DNA of 19,713 bases from Candidatus Uhrbacteria bacterium RIFCSPHIGHO2_02_FULL_53_13 (lineage in GTDB: Bacteria; Patescibacteriota; Patescibacteriia; UBA9934; UBA11717): the NCBI GenBank assembly GCA_001791035.1, contig MGDX01000017.1, positions 2,571 through 22,283 on the forward strand. The letters are read 5' to 3'. The notes under the pieces were generated by a model, which worked only from the letters and a program-made list of their open reading frames with translations, had not been told where the DNA came from and did no database searches. The translations under genes and the position numbers were made by a program. Positions 6,757-14,115 of the stretch are shown one piece after another. Numbering within the stretch: position 1 is the stretch's first letter; each line of letters begins with the position of its first letter.

Positions 6757-8187
6757 ATGACACGTCTTGCACGAAATACGACGTTTCTTACTGTGGCAAC
6801 GATTGGTCAAAAAATCGTTGCGTTCGTGTACTTTGCGCTGATCGCGCGCATCGTTGGTGTTGAATGGACGGGAACGTATTTTCTTGCTCTTTCTATCACC
6901 ACCATGGTAGGTGTGATTGCGGACTTTGGACTCACGCCGGTGCTGGTTCGCGATGCCGCCAAGCATCCACAGCGCGAAAGGGAACTCCTTGGAGCCATAT
7001 TCGGTCTCAAGATCGGGCTCACCATTGTTGCGGCGCTTGTCGCCGTTATGGTGACACACGCGTTCGACCACGATGCACTCACACGTCAGTTGGTGTACAT
7101 GGCAACGATCGTGATGGCGCTTGACACTGTTCACCTCACCTGTTTTGGCGTGTTTCGTGCCCGTCACCGACTCGGCATTGAGTCGCTGGGCATTTTTGTC
7201 GGGATGGTTATTACGCTTGTCGTCGGTGTTGCGTCTTTGCTCATTCGCCCATCATTGCCCATACTCATTATCGCGCTTGTTGCCGGTTCCTCGTGGAATG
7301 TCGGATATGTGGTATGGCATTTGGTACGCCGCGATGTTCGGCCGTGGCGCGTGACATGGTATTGGCCGTCGGTCAAGCGTCTTCTGCGTATCGCGTGGCC
7401 ATTTGCCCTTGCGGCTATTTTTGTAAAAATTTATTCTACGACGGACGCTCTATTGCTTGAATGGTATCTTGGAGAAGCGGCCGTAGGACTGTACGCCATT
7501 GCGTACAAGCTCACGTACGCGTTCCAGTTCTTTCCGCTCGCCTTCGTAGCGGCACTCTATCCAACGTTCAGCGCACAAATTCAGGCAAAGGATCGCGACG
7601 CCCTGCTCAAAACGTTCGAAGACGCGTTTTGGTATATGCTCATGTTGTCGGTACCCGTGATTTTGGGCCTGTGGGCGGTGGCCGATGTGCTGATTCCGGC
7701 GGTCTATGGCTTGGAATTTGTCGGCTCCATTCAACCGTTCCGCATTTTGATTTTTGTTCTGTTCTTTATCTTTCTCGACTTTCCCATCGGCGCGCTACTC
7801 AACGCGGACGATCGCCAACATGTTAAGACGTTTATGATGGGCGGGACGATGGTGATCAACGTCGCGCTCAATGTGCTCTTGATTCCACGCTTTGGAATTA
7901 TTGGCGCCTGCATCGCAGCGCTCGTGGGATTTGCCTTTTTGTTTGGAGCGGGACTCGTTGCTGCTCGCACGTCGCTCCCCTACGATGGCGCGCATTTGAT
8001 CAAGCGCGGTGCTCCCATTGTGTTGTCTGGACTGGTCATGGCGCTGACTGTTCTTCTTCTGAAATCGTGGATTGGGCTCGGTGGAAGTGTGGTGCTTGGC
8101 GCGATCGTGTATGGCGGGGGACTTCTTGCCACACGGTCACTCACGCTGACGCAAATCAAGCAGTTCGTTTTAGAGTGGCGAACATGA
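6757..8187 (+). CDS. Polysaccharide flippase (MOP superfamily, Wzx/RfbX-like)
   Basis: This 476-residue integral membrane protein would move lipid-linked glycan units across the cytoplasmic membrane. It begins with the family-like MTRLARNTTFLTVATIGQKI and has roughly 12-14 hydrophobic helices throughout. The segment DFGLTPVLVRDAAKHPQ early on, and the region around AAVGLYAIAYKLTYAFQFFP in the middle, are typical of polysaccharide synthase/flippase proteins. The open frame extends upstream through the terminator hairpin into rpsI; I chose the ATG at 6757 because the family similarity begins there. A TTG at 6742 is an alternative but lies in the terminator T-tract. It overlaps the next gene by 4 nt. 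Transport substrate is unknown. Confidence 0.9.
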   Translation: MTRLARNTTFLTVATIGQKIVAFVYFALIARIVGVEWTGTYFLALSITTMVGVIADFGLTPVLVRDAAKHPQRERELLGAIFGLKIGLTIVAALVAVMVTHAFDHDALTRQLVYMATIVMALDTVHLTCFGVFRARHRLGIESLGIFVGMVITLVVGVASLLIRPSLPILIIALVAGSSWNVGYVVWHLVRRDVRPWRVTWYWPSVKRLLRIAWPFALAAIFVKIYSTTDALLLEWYLGEAAVGLYAIAYKLTYAFQFFPLAFVAALYPTFSAQIQAKDRDALLKTFEDAFWYMLMLSVPVILGLWAVADVLIPAVYGLEFVGSIQPFRILIFVLFFIFLDFPIGALLNADDRQHVKTFMMGGTMVINVALNVLLIPRFGIIGACIAALVGFAFLFGAGLVAARTSLPYDGAHLIKRGAPIVLSGLVMALTVLLLKSWIGLGGSVVLGAIVYGGGLLATRSLTLTQIKQFVLEWRT

Positions 8188-9263
8188 ACATCCTCACGCT
8201 CACGATGGATTTTTTGCCCATGTCAGGCGGGCTCGCGCGCTTTGCCGATAGTCTTGCGCGTGTGTTTGCAAATGACATGACGGTTATCGCAGACGTGGAA
8301 GCACCGGCATTGGAGTGCCGCGCAGTGCAGAAGCATACGCCGTATTGTCTGCGATACCAATCGTTTATGCGTCCGGGATTTCCTCGGTGGCGCGGCGCTT
8401 TTGGCGTGTTGCGCAAAGAGCGTCCCGACATGGTGGTGGTGCATCATGTTCTGCCGCTTGGTTTTGTGGCGCGCGTGTTTCGCAAGGTGACGGGAACGCC
8501 GTATATTGTGTGTCTTCATGGAATGGATTTTGCCACGGCCGTCCGGCGACCGTGGAAACGCTGGCTATTGCGCCGCGTATTGCGAGGCGCGCATACGGTG
8601 GTTGCCAATTCGCAATTTTTGGCAAGCGCGGTACACGCGCAGACAGGCAAAACAGCGATCGTCTGCTATCCGACACCGTGGATTCGTCCTGAATCGCTTG
8701 TCACGCGTGAACGTACCGGTGGGCATGTTGTTCTGACGAGCGTGGCTAGGCTCGTAGAGCGCAAGGGCATTCAGCGTGTTTTAAGGGCGCTTGCAAACAT
8801 GCCCGACATGCACGACACGATACGCTACCACATTGCGGGCGTGGGTCCGTACGCCGCAGAAATTCGCGCATTGATTTCAAAGCATCATCTTTCGCATGTC
8901 GTTTCCTTGACGGAGAATGACTCGCAGGAGTGTCTTACGCATGCGTATGCGCAAGCCGATGTCTTCGTGCTTCCCACGCTCTCGAGCGATGGGGATAGGG
9001 AGGGCTTTGGCATCGTGTATTTAGAGGCGGCGCTGTTTGGCGCACCGAGCATTGCCTCGTGGGAGCCCGGCGTGGACGAAGCGGTGCTCGACGGAGAAAC
9101 GGGCGTGCTTGTTTCTGATGACACGGAACTCGAGCGGGCGATGCGCAGGCTCGTTGGCGACGGCGTTTTGAGAAAAACACTTGGAGACGCGGCCCGCGAA
9201 CGCGCTAAACATTTTACGCCCGAGATTCAATTCCAGGAACTGAAAAAGCGGTTATATGATTAG
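8184..9263 (+). CDS. Glycosyltransferase, GT4 family (GT-B fold)
   Basis: This 359-residue cytosolic or membrane-associated enzyme transfers a sugar from an activated donor. The N-terminal half has the acceptor-side pattern TMDFLPMSGGLARFADSLA and VVVHHVLPLGF. The C-terminal half has the GT4 signature EGFGIVYLEAALFGAPSIA, with the EX7E glutamates at E273 and E281, and SVARLVERKGIQRVLRAL for donor binding. The start is placed at 8184, where it overlaps the flippase stop as ATGA; the longer open frame would extend 117 nt into the flippase gene. The length is normal for the family. The sugar and linkage cannot be predicted. Confidence 0.92.
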   Translation: MNILTLTMDFLPMSGGLARFADSLARVFANDMTVIADVEAPALECRAVQKHTPYCLRYQSFMRPGFPRWRGAFGVLRKERPDMVVVHHVLPLGFVARVFRKVTGTPYIVCLHGMDFATAVRRPWKRWLLRRVLRGAHTVVANSQFLASAVHAQTGKTAIVCYPTPWIRPESLVTRERTGGHVVLTSVARLVERKGIQRVLRALANMPDMHDTIRYHIAGVGPYAAEIRALISKHHLSHVVSLTENDSQECLTHAYAQADVFVLPTLSSDGDREGFGIVYLEAALFGAPSIASWEPGVDEAVLDGETGVLVSDDTELERAMRRLVGDGVLRKTLGDAARERAKHFTPEIQFQELKKRLYD

Positions 9264-9948
9264 TGTCATCATTCCCGCCTATAATCACGCATCGTCCGTG
9301 AACCGGTGCCTTGACAGTCTGTTTCAGCAAACAGGCGTTGAGATGGAAATCATTGTCGTCAACGACGGATCCACTGACAGCACGCGCGCGGTGCTTGAGC
9401 GCTACGCGGATCGTGTCACGGTCATTCAACAAAAAAACCTTGGAGCGGCTGCCGCTCGAAACCGCGGTGCCCAGTTAGCGCGCGGCCATTTCATCATCTT
9501 TGTAGATGCTGACGCGACATTCGAACCTCACGCGCTCTCTTTACTCAAACAAGCTCTTGAGGAAGATCCAAAGGCTGGTTATGCTTATTCGGACTTTCGC
9601 TTTGGTTTCAAGCGCTTTCGTACGGGTCCCTTTGACGCCAATCGTCTCAAAAAGATGAACTTCATTCACATCAGTGCGCTGATTCGTCACGAACTGTTTC
9701 CGGGGTTTGATGAATCGATCAAGCGCTTCCAAGATTGGGATGTGTGGCTCACGTTGCTTGAGCGCGGCATTTCGGGCGTCTATGTGGAAGGTACGCTCAT
9801 GCATGTGACGATTGAGCGCGCGGGCATTTCTTCGTGGCTTCCCAAGGGGAGTTATCGGTCACCGTGGAAGTTTTTGCCGGGACTACGGCATCGCGTTCAG
9901 GCTTATGAGCAGGCGCGAAACGTGATTGTGCGCAAACACAACCTATGA
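9256..9948 (+). CDS. Glycosyltransferase, GT2 family (GT-A fold)
   Basis: The 230-residue product begins with the GT2 pattern ISVIIPAYNHASSVNRCLDS. The nucleotide-binding NDGST is at residues 36-40, the metal-binding DAD at 84-86, and the QDWD segment at 159-162 places the usual acidic catalytic residue. These keep all expected active-site elements, so it should be active. No transmembrane helix is evident, which suggests a soluble or peripheral enzyme working on a lipid-linked acceptor. It overlaps the GT4 gene by 8 nt and the ligase gene by 4 nt. Donor sugar is unknown. Confidence 0.92.
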   Translation: MISVIIPAYNHASSVNRCLDSLFQQTGVEMEIIVVNDGSTDSTRAVLERYADRVTVIQQKNLGAAAARNRGAQLARGHFIIFVDADATFEPHALSLLKQALEEDPKAGYAYSDFRFGFKRFRTGPFDANRLKKMNFIHISALIRHELFPGFDESIKRFQDWDVWLTLLERGISGVYVEGTLMHVTIERAGISSWLPKGSYRSPWKFLPGLRHRVQAYEQARNVIVRKHNL

Positions 9949-11471
9949 CACTCATCCAACAAGTATACGGTCCGTTTTTTCTTCGAACGCTTGCGGCGCT
10001 TGTCGCGCTCGATGTACTTTCGTTTCTGACACTCCACTCCGTGTGGGAGACGATCCTGTTTGGCGCTTTCACGCTTGCGCTTGTGGTCATCGCGATTCGC
10101 AAACCGGAATGGCTACTTCCGCTCGCGCTGGCAGAAGTGATCTCCACGTCCAACGGCCATAGTTTGAATGTGGAGCTCTTTGGCGTTTCCATCGGTCTGC
10201 GCATGGTGGTTTTTGCCGTTCTGTTGGTGGCAACGGCATGGAAGTGCGCGAAAAATCGCACAACGTATCTCACGAGCTCGAGATTTCTCGTTCTCTTTCT
10301 GTTTGCTAGTGTCGTGATACTCGCATTGGTACAGGGCATTGTGGCAGGACATTCCATTCGCGACGTCTATCTCGACACGAACGGGTATTTGGCGTTTCTC
10401 TACATCTGGGCGGCAATCGTTTGGGTGCAAACATCGAAAGATCGCCATCGTCTTTTTCAAGCGTTTGGAGCCGGAGTGACATGGCTTACGTCCAAAACGC
10501 TCCTCTTTGTCCTGCTTTTTGCGCATATGCAAGGCAAGGCGCTCGTTCCTATCAACACATGGATTCGTGACACGCGACTTGGCGAGTTGACTTTCCAGTT
10601 TGATCACGTGTATCGCGTCTTTCTGCAATCACAATGGTTTGTAGTCGTCGCACTGCTTTTGGTCGTTGCCTATCTGGTGTTTGAACGCCATCGCGACTCG
10701 CACGCGCGACTGATGGTCATTCCCATGTTTTCAGTGCTTCTCATCAGTTTGTCGCGCAGTTTTTGGGTGGGTGCATTAGCAGGGGGGATCGTCTTGCTTG
10801 GATGGTTTGTGCTCAAGGGTCGCATGCGTCCATTTTTCAACCGTCTGTTCACGTTTGTAACACTTGGCGTCGCGTCCGTTGCATGGCTTTATGTTCTTGT
10901 GGCGCTTCCCATCCAAGGACTTCAACGCGCGTCTCTTGGGACGCTTTTCTCACAACGGGCGACCAAAACGAGTGACATTGCTATTGATAGCCGCAAGCAA
11001 CTTTTGCCTCCGTTACTTTCTGCATTTGGTGAGGCGCCTATTCAAGGTCACGGTCTTGGAAAGAACGTGCGGTATCGCACGCAGGATCCAAAGTACATTG
11101 AGTCGCACAACACGGATCTCGTTTCGACGTATGCTTTTGAGTGGGGATGGATTGACGTGCTCGTAAAATTCGGCGTCGTGGGAACCGCGATGCTCCTGCT
11201 GGTTTTGATTCTTTGTGTTCGTGAGCTTTGGAAAGCCGCCATAATTGATACGGATCGTTCGTGGATCTACGCGGCGGGCATGGCGAGCGTTGCCGCGCTT
11301 TCCGTGACGCATTTCTTTAGCCCATACCTGAACCATCCCATCGGTTGGATGACCGTGGCATTCCTGTTTGCGTTTATTCCGGCACAATGCCAAGCGACGG
11401 TAAAAGTTGAACACACGGCGCAAATTCCCATGCCAAAGAGGACACTGGAAGGTGCTGTTCCGCGTACATGA
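9945..11471 (+). CDS. O-antigen ligase / polymerase-like membrane protein (Wzy_C type)
   Basis: A 508-residue polytopic membrane protein with about 10-12 hydrophobic helices. The large loop near residues 340-390 carries the Wzy_C features: IDSRKQLLPP, the segment GHGLGKNVRYR, and IESHNTDLV with H388 and N389, followed by GWIDVLVKFGVVG. An upstream SLSRSFWVGALAGG also fits the family. Members either ligate finished glycans to a lipid or protein acceptor or polymerise repeat units; sequence alone cannot separate the two. The gene follows the GT2 gene with an ATGA overlap and completes the flippase-GT4-GT2 set. The last 30 residues or so are soluble. Confidence 0.85.
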   Translation: MTLIQQVYGPFFLRTLAALVALDVLSFLTLHSVWETILFGAFTLALVVIAIRKPEWLLPLALAEVISTSNGHSLNVELFGVSIGLRMVVFAVLLVATAWKCAKNRTTYLTSSRFLVLFLFASVVILALVQGIVAGHSIRDVYLDTNGYLAFLYIWAAIVWVQTSKDRHRLFQAFGAGVTWLTSKTLLFVLLFAHMQGKALVPINTWIRDTRLGELTFQFDHVYRVFLQSQWFVVVALLLVVAYLVFERHRDSHARLMVIPMFSVLLISLSRSFWVGALAGGIVLLGWFVLKGRMRPFFNRLFTFVTLGVASVAWLYVLVALPIQGLQRASLGTLFSQRATKTSDIAIDSRKQLLPPLLSAFGEAPIQGHGLGKNVRYRTQDPKYIESHNTDLVSTYAFEWGWIDVLVKFGVVGTAMLLLVLILCVRELWKAAIIDTDRSWIYAAGMASVAALSVTHFFSPYLNHPIGWMTVAFLFAFIPAQCQATVKVEHTAQIPMPKRTLEGAVPRT

Positions 11472-11953
11472 ATACATTGAAAGAAGCACAATCCTTGTTG
11501 GGACGCCGACTGATGCGGCGTTGGCGCGGAAAGCTCATCAGCTCCGTAATCACGGAAGTTGAGGCGTACGACGGGCCGATGGATAAGGGCTCGCACGCGT
11601 TTCGCGGCCAAACAAAACGCAACGCGCCTATGTTTGGTCCATCCGGTTTTTGGTACGTCTATTTGTGCTATGGCGTGCACTGGATGCTCAACTATGTGGT
11701 TGGTGACGAGGGGTATCCGGCGGCGATTCTCATTCGCTCGACATCCGATGTGCGCGGTCCTGGAAAGTTGACGGCGCATTTTCATATTTCGGGCGCGCAA
11801 AATGGAACGATGGCGGCGCCGACATCCGGATTATGGATTGAGGATCGAGCGGTGCATGTCACAAAAAACAAGATGAAAACCCTGCCGCGTGTCGGCATCC
11901 CGTATGCACAGGACTGGAAAGATCGTCCGATGCGGTTTATTTTGGATGTATGA
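11468..11953 (+). CDS. Alkyladenine DNA glycosylase (AAG/MPG family)
   Basis: The enzyme removes 3-methyladenine and related alkylated bases as the first step of base excision repair. The 161-residue sequence contains VITEVEAYDGPMDKGSHAFR, with E32 at the position of the catalytic glutamate (human E125), Y34 and H43 at expected base-binding positions, then KRNAPMFGPSGFWYVYLCYG. GPGKLT and the RVGIPYAQDWKDRPMRF ending are also present. It is shorter than most bacterial members (about 190-200 residues) through trimmed loops and a clipped C-terminus, but the core appears complete. It overlaps the ligase-like gene by ATGA, so a repair gene ends a glycan operon. The stop codon lies in a period-7 repeat. 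Confidence 0.93.
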   Translation: MNTLKEAQSLLGRRLMRRWRGKLISSVITEVEAYDGPMDKGSHAFRGQTKRNAPMFGPSGFWYVYLCYGVHWMLNYVVGDEGYPAAILIRSTSDVRGPGKLTAHFHISGAQNGTMAAPTSGLWIEDRAVHVTKNKMKTLPRVGIPYAQDWKDRPMRFILDV

Positions 11954-11991
11954 AGTATGATGTATCAAGTATCGCGTATGAACTATGATGA
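11950..11991. repeat. Degenerate 7-bp tandem repeat between the AAG and PEBP genes
   Basis: Six consecutive 7-bp units read ATGAAGT, ATGATGT, ATCAAGT, ATCGCGT, ATGAACT and ATGATGA. All share AT(G/C) at the start, and the first five end in T. The array covers the AAG stop codon, the whole 31-nt intergenic spacer and the first codons of the next gene. Confidence 0.75.
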
Positions 11992-12446
11992 CTATTACTT
12001 CTCCGGCGTTTGATCATCAAGCCCTGATTCCTTCGCGCTACACGTGTGAAGGCGAAAATGTAAGTCCGCCGCTTGTGTTTTCAACTGTGCCGGACAGCGC
12101 CAAGTCGCTCGTCCTCTTAATGGAGGATCCCGACGTGCCGTGCCACATTCGAAGTGACGGTATGTGGAATCATTGGGTGGTGTTTGACATGCCGCCATTT
12201 ACACCGGGCATTGACGAGGACGCAACGCCACCGGGAACCGTCGGTCTTTCCACACGCAAGGTCAACGCGTACGGCGGGCCGTGTCCTCCCGATCGCGAGC
12301 ATCGGTATTTCTTTCGACTCCATGCGCTCGACACCATGCTCGGACTTCCGGAGGAAAGCACGAAATCGGACGTGCTACGGGCCATGGCTGGGCATGTGCT
12401 CGAACAAGCCGAACTCATGGGACGCTACAAACTTACCGTACGTTGA
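11985..12446 (+). CDS. YbhB/YbcL-family PEBP-like protein
   Basis: This 153-residue protein belongs to the bacterial phosphatidylethanolamine-binding-protein family, often called Raf-kinase-inhibitor-like. Family markers are ENVSPPLVF near residue 24, the ligand-pocket motif DPDVP at 48-52, WNHWVVFDMP at 61-70, YGGPCPP at 96-102 and HRYFFRLHALD at 106-116. The length is close to the usual 150-180. No signal peptide is evident, so it should be cytosolic. Its biochemical role is unresolved in the family. ATGs at 11985 and 11988 are equally possible starts; both fall in the period-7 repeat, and no ribosome-binding site is present. It is convergent with, and overlaps by 14 bp, the PriA gene. Confidence 0.92.
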   Translation: MMTITSPAFDHQALIPSRYTCEGENVSPPLVFSTVPDSAKSLVLLMEDPDVPCHIRSDGMWNHWVVFDMPPFTPGIDEDATPPGTVGLSTRKVNAYGGPCPPDREHRYFFRLHALDTMLGLPEESTKSDVLRAMAGHVLEQAELMGRYKLTVR

Positions 12447-14115
12447 TGTCGAATATCGGAGGCAGTTGAGAGAGCGTCTCGTCAACGTGTTCGAGTGGAA
12501 ACCGGTAGATTTTTTTGTCGCCGGCTTTTGTGTTTCGTACGGTCACATGTGTCATAAACGGTGGATAGCCGAGCGTCTTTCGTATGGCTTGCTCGTGTTC
12601 CACAAGGACGCGTGTCGGTTGCATGGCTTCCGACAACAGAGAGGCATCCCACGCTTGAATGATGATGGGGATCTGTCGGTCAGAGGCGATGCCGCACAAA
12701 CGACGCACGGTTCGATACGCGTGAAACTGTGAATCAAAACCCGTGTGAGTGAATAGGTGCTCGAGAGACACGATGGCAATGCCGGAGAGGGACGGGGGGA
12801 TTGGCTGATACCAAACCGTTTCGGTGACGACCGCGATACCGTAATTCGGCAATGGATTTCCCGCTTGTATAGCTTCGACATTCCGATCAGGGAACTGGTT
12901 TTTGAGACGCTGTGCCAGACGCTTGAGTCCGAGTCCTTTGGACGACAGATCATTGCCGTGACAGTTCAGGCACGCGGTCGGGAGCTCTTGGGTGATGTGA
13001 CATGTGCGGCACACAAAACCGCTCTCTTCGACGCGATACGGGCGATGGCACAAAGCGCACATCCATCGAAAATCACACGTTTTGCAGGTCATCAGCCGCG
13101 AGACGCCCAACCGGTTGTGGTAAACGACAAACAACTTGGTGGGGGAAATGCGCTCGATGGCGGAAACCAGTGTCTCCGAAAGACCGTACTTGTGAAGCGA
13201 GTGGGAAAGATCCACGAGTATGCGAAGTTGCGCAGGCCGCCACAGATCAAGATTGACGGGACGATCCTCGATGCGCGGGAGAACGTCAAACGAGTAAACA
13301 CTGGCGTTGCGTTGCTTTTTGAAGTACTGCAAACACCATGTGGTATCGTAGTGCGGATTTTGGTCATCTTGGCGAAAATCACGGCTACTTGATTGAACAA
13401 CGAATGTTGTCACCCCTTCCGGTGGCGGAACGAGCATCCCAATCCGCATGGTCAGCAGGACATCGTGGGTGCCAAAACGCGCGTGAACGTAAGTATCCCA
13501 ATGTTCGGTTTTGGGTTGATTGGCGATGTATCGCATGACGCGTCTGTGGCTAAGCACCCGGTGCATGCGTTCAAGGGTTGCATAATCGGGACAGACGATT
13601 CGAACCGGACCCTCGTGTGTCTGTAGGGCAGACACCACGATTGCCTCGGAAACCGTATCACTCAAAACGGCGATGTCTGCATAAGTTGTGGTATCCAAAA
13701 ACTTCACGGCCTTTTGAATAGACGCGATATAATCTTTACGAATGCGCAAAGGGGCGTGCCCTACGTCTGTGTGTGTGTAGGCGTGCGCGCGCTTGGGTCG
13801 TTCCGGAATGGCGGCATGAAAGATACTCGCCAAAGACTGATAGGTATGCTTTGAGAGCGCCCGGTAAAATTCCAGATCGTTCTTGGAAAGCGGGGGATCG
13901 TCGTATACGTGTGCGACCAATTTGAGGGATTTGGCCAGTGTATGCTTTGACAGGGAAAGGATGACACCGTCGAGCACGCGCTTTCCAAACGGGACGCGGA
14001 CAAAAGATCCCGCCTGTACGGCGAGACCCTCCGGGATGGCGTAGTCAAAGACTCCTTTCGTGCGAGGAAATCGTCGCACGATCGCCACGTGCGCGATTGG
14101 GAACATGCCCTTCAT
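12433..14115 (-). CDS. priA: PriA-like primosomal protein N', ATPase motifs lost
   Basis: PriA normally recognises stalled forks and reloads the replicative helicase. The 560-residue product keeps the N-terminal 3' DNA-binding region (GVFDYAIPEGLAVQAGSFVR, PFGKRVLDGVILS). It also keeps the eight-cysteine zinc module at C344/C347, C353/C356, C369/C372 and C382/C385, spaced almost as in E. coli PriA, and a C-terminal region with AIRKTLGYPPF. The helicase core is eroded. The Walker A loop position (around 151-158) reads LSDTVSEA, the DEEH box position (around 238-244) reads FVVQSSS, and the following motif GSATP is replaced by SFDVLPR. E. coli PriA has 732 residues. The start at 14115 overlaps the LigB-like stop as ATGA; an ATG 54 nt further upstream is less likely. 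Confidence 0.85.
   Translation of the reverse strand: MKGMFPIAHVAIVRRFPRTKGVFDYAIPEGLAVQAGSFVRVPFGKRVLDGVILSLSKHTLAKSLKLVAHVYDDPPLSKNDLEFYRALSKHTYQSLASIFHAAIPERPKRAHAYTHTDVGHAPLRIRKDYIASIQKAVKFLDTTTYADIAVLSDTVSEAIVVSALQTHEGPVRIVCPDYATLERMHRVLSHRRVMRYIANQPKTEHWDTYVHARFGTHDVLLTMRIGMLVPPPEGVTTFVVQSSSRDFRQDDQNPHYDTTWCLQYFKKQRNASVYSFDVLPRIEDRPVNLDLWRPAQLRILVDLSHSLHKYGLSETLVSAIERISPTKLFVVYHNRLGVSRLMTCKTCDFRWMCALCHRPYRVEESGFVCRTCHITQELPTACLNCHGNDLSSKGLGLKRLAQRLKNQFPDRNVEAIQAGNPLPNYGIAVVTETVWYQPIPPSLSGIAIVSLEHLFTHTGFDSQFHAYRTVRRLCGIASDRQIPIIIQAWDASLLSEAMQPTRVLVEHEQAIRKTLGYPPFMTHVTVRNTKAGDKKIYRFPLEHVDETLSQLPPIFDINVR

Noticed and set aside
6101..6758. Two long minus-strand open frames across rplM and rpsI
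   Set aside because: They are antisense to well-conserved ribosomal genes and cross the terminator; no family similarity.
8067..8183. Upstream extension of the GT4 gene
   Set aside because: It lies within the flippase gene in another frame; MNILTLTMDFLP at 8184 is the natural GT-B start with an ATGA overlap.
11950..11991. Possible CRISPR or direct-repeat array
   Set aside because: Units are 7 bp, contiguous and degenerate with no spacers, and no cas gene is present.
12757..13392. Plus-strand open frame of 211 codons inside priA
   Set aside because: It is antisense to the zinc-module region of priA, has no recognisable motif and has no start context; the minus-strand reading is supported by eight ordered cysteines.
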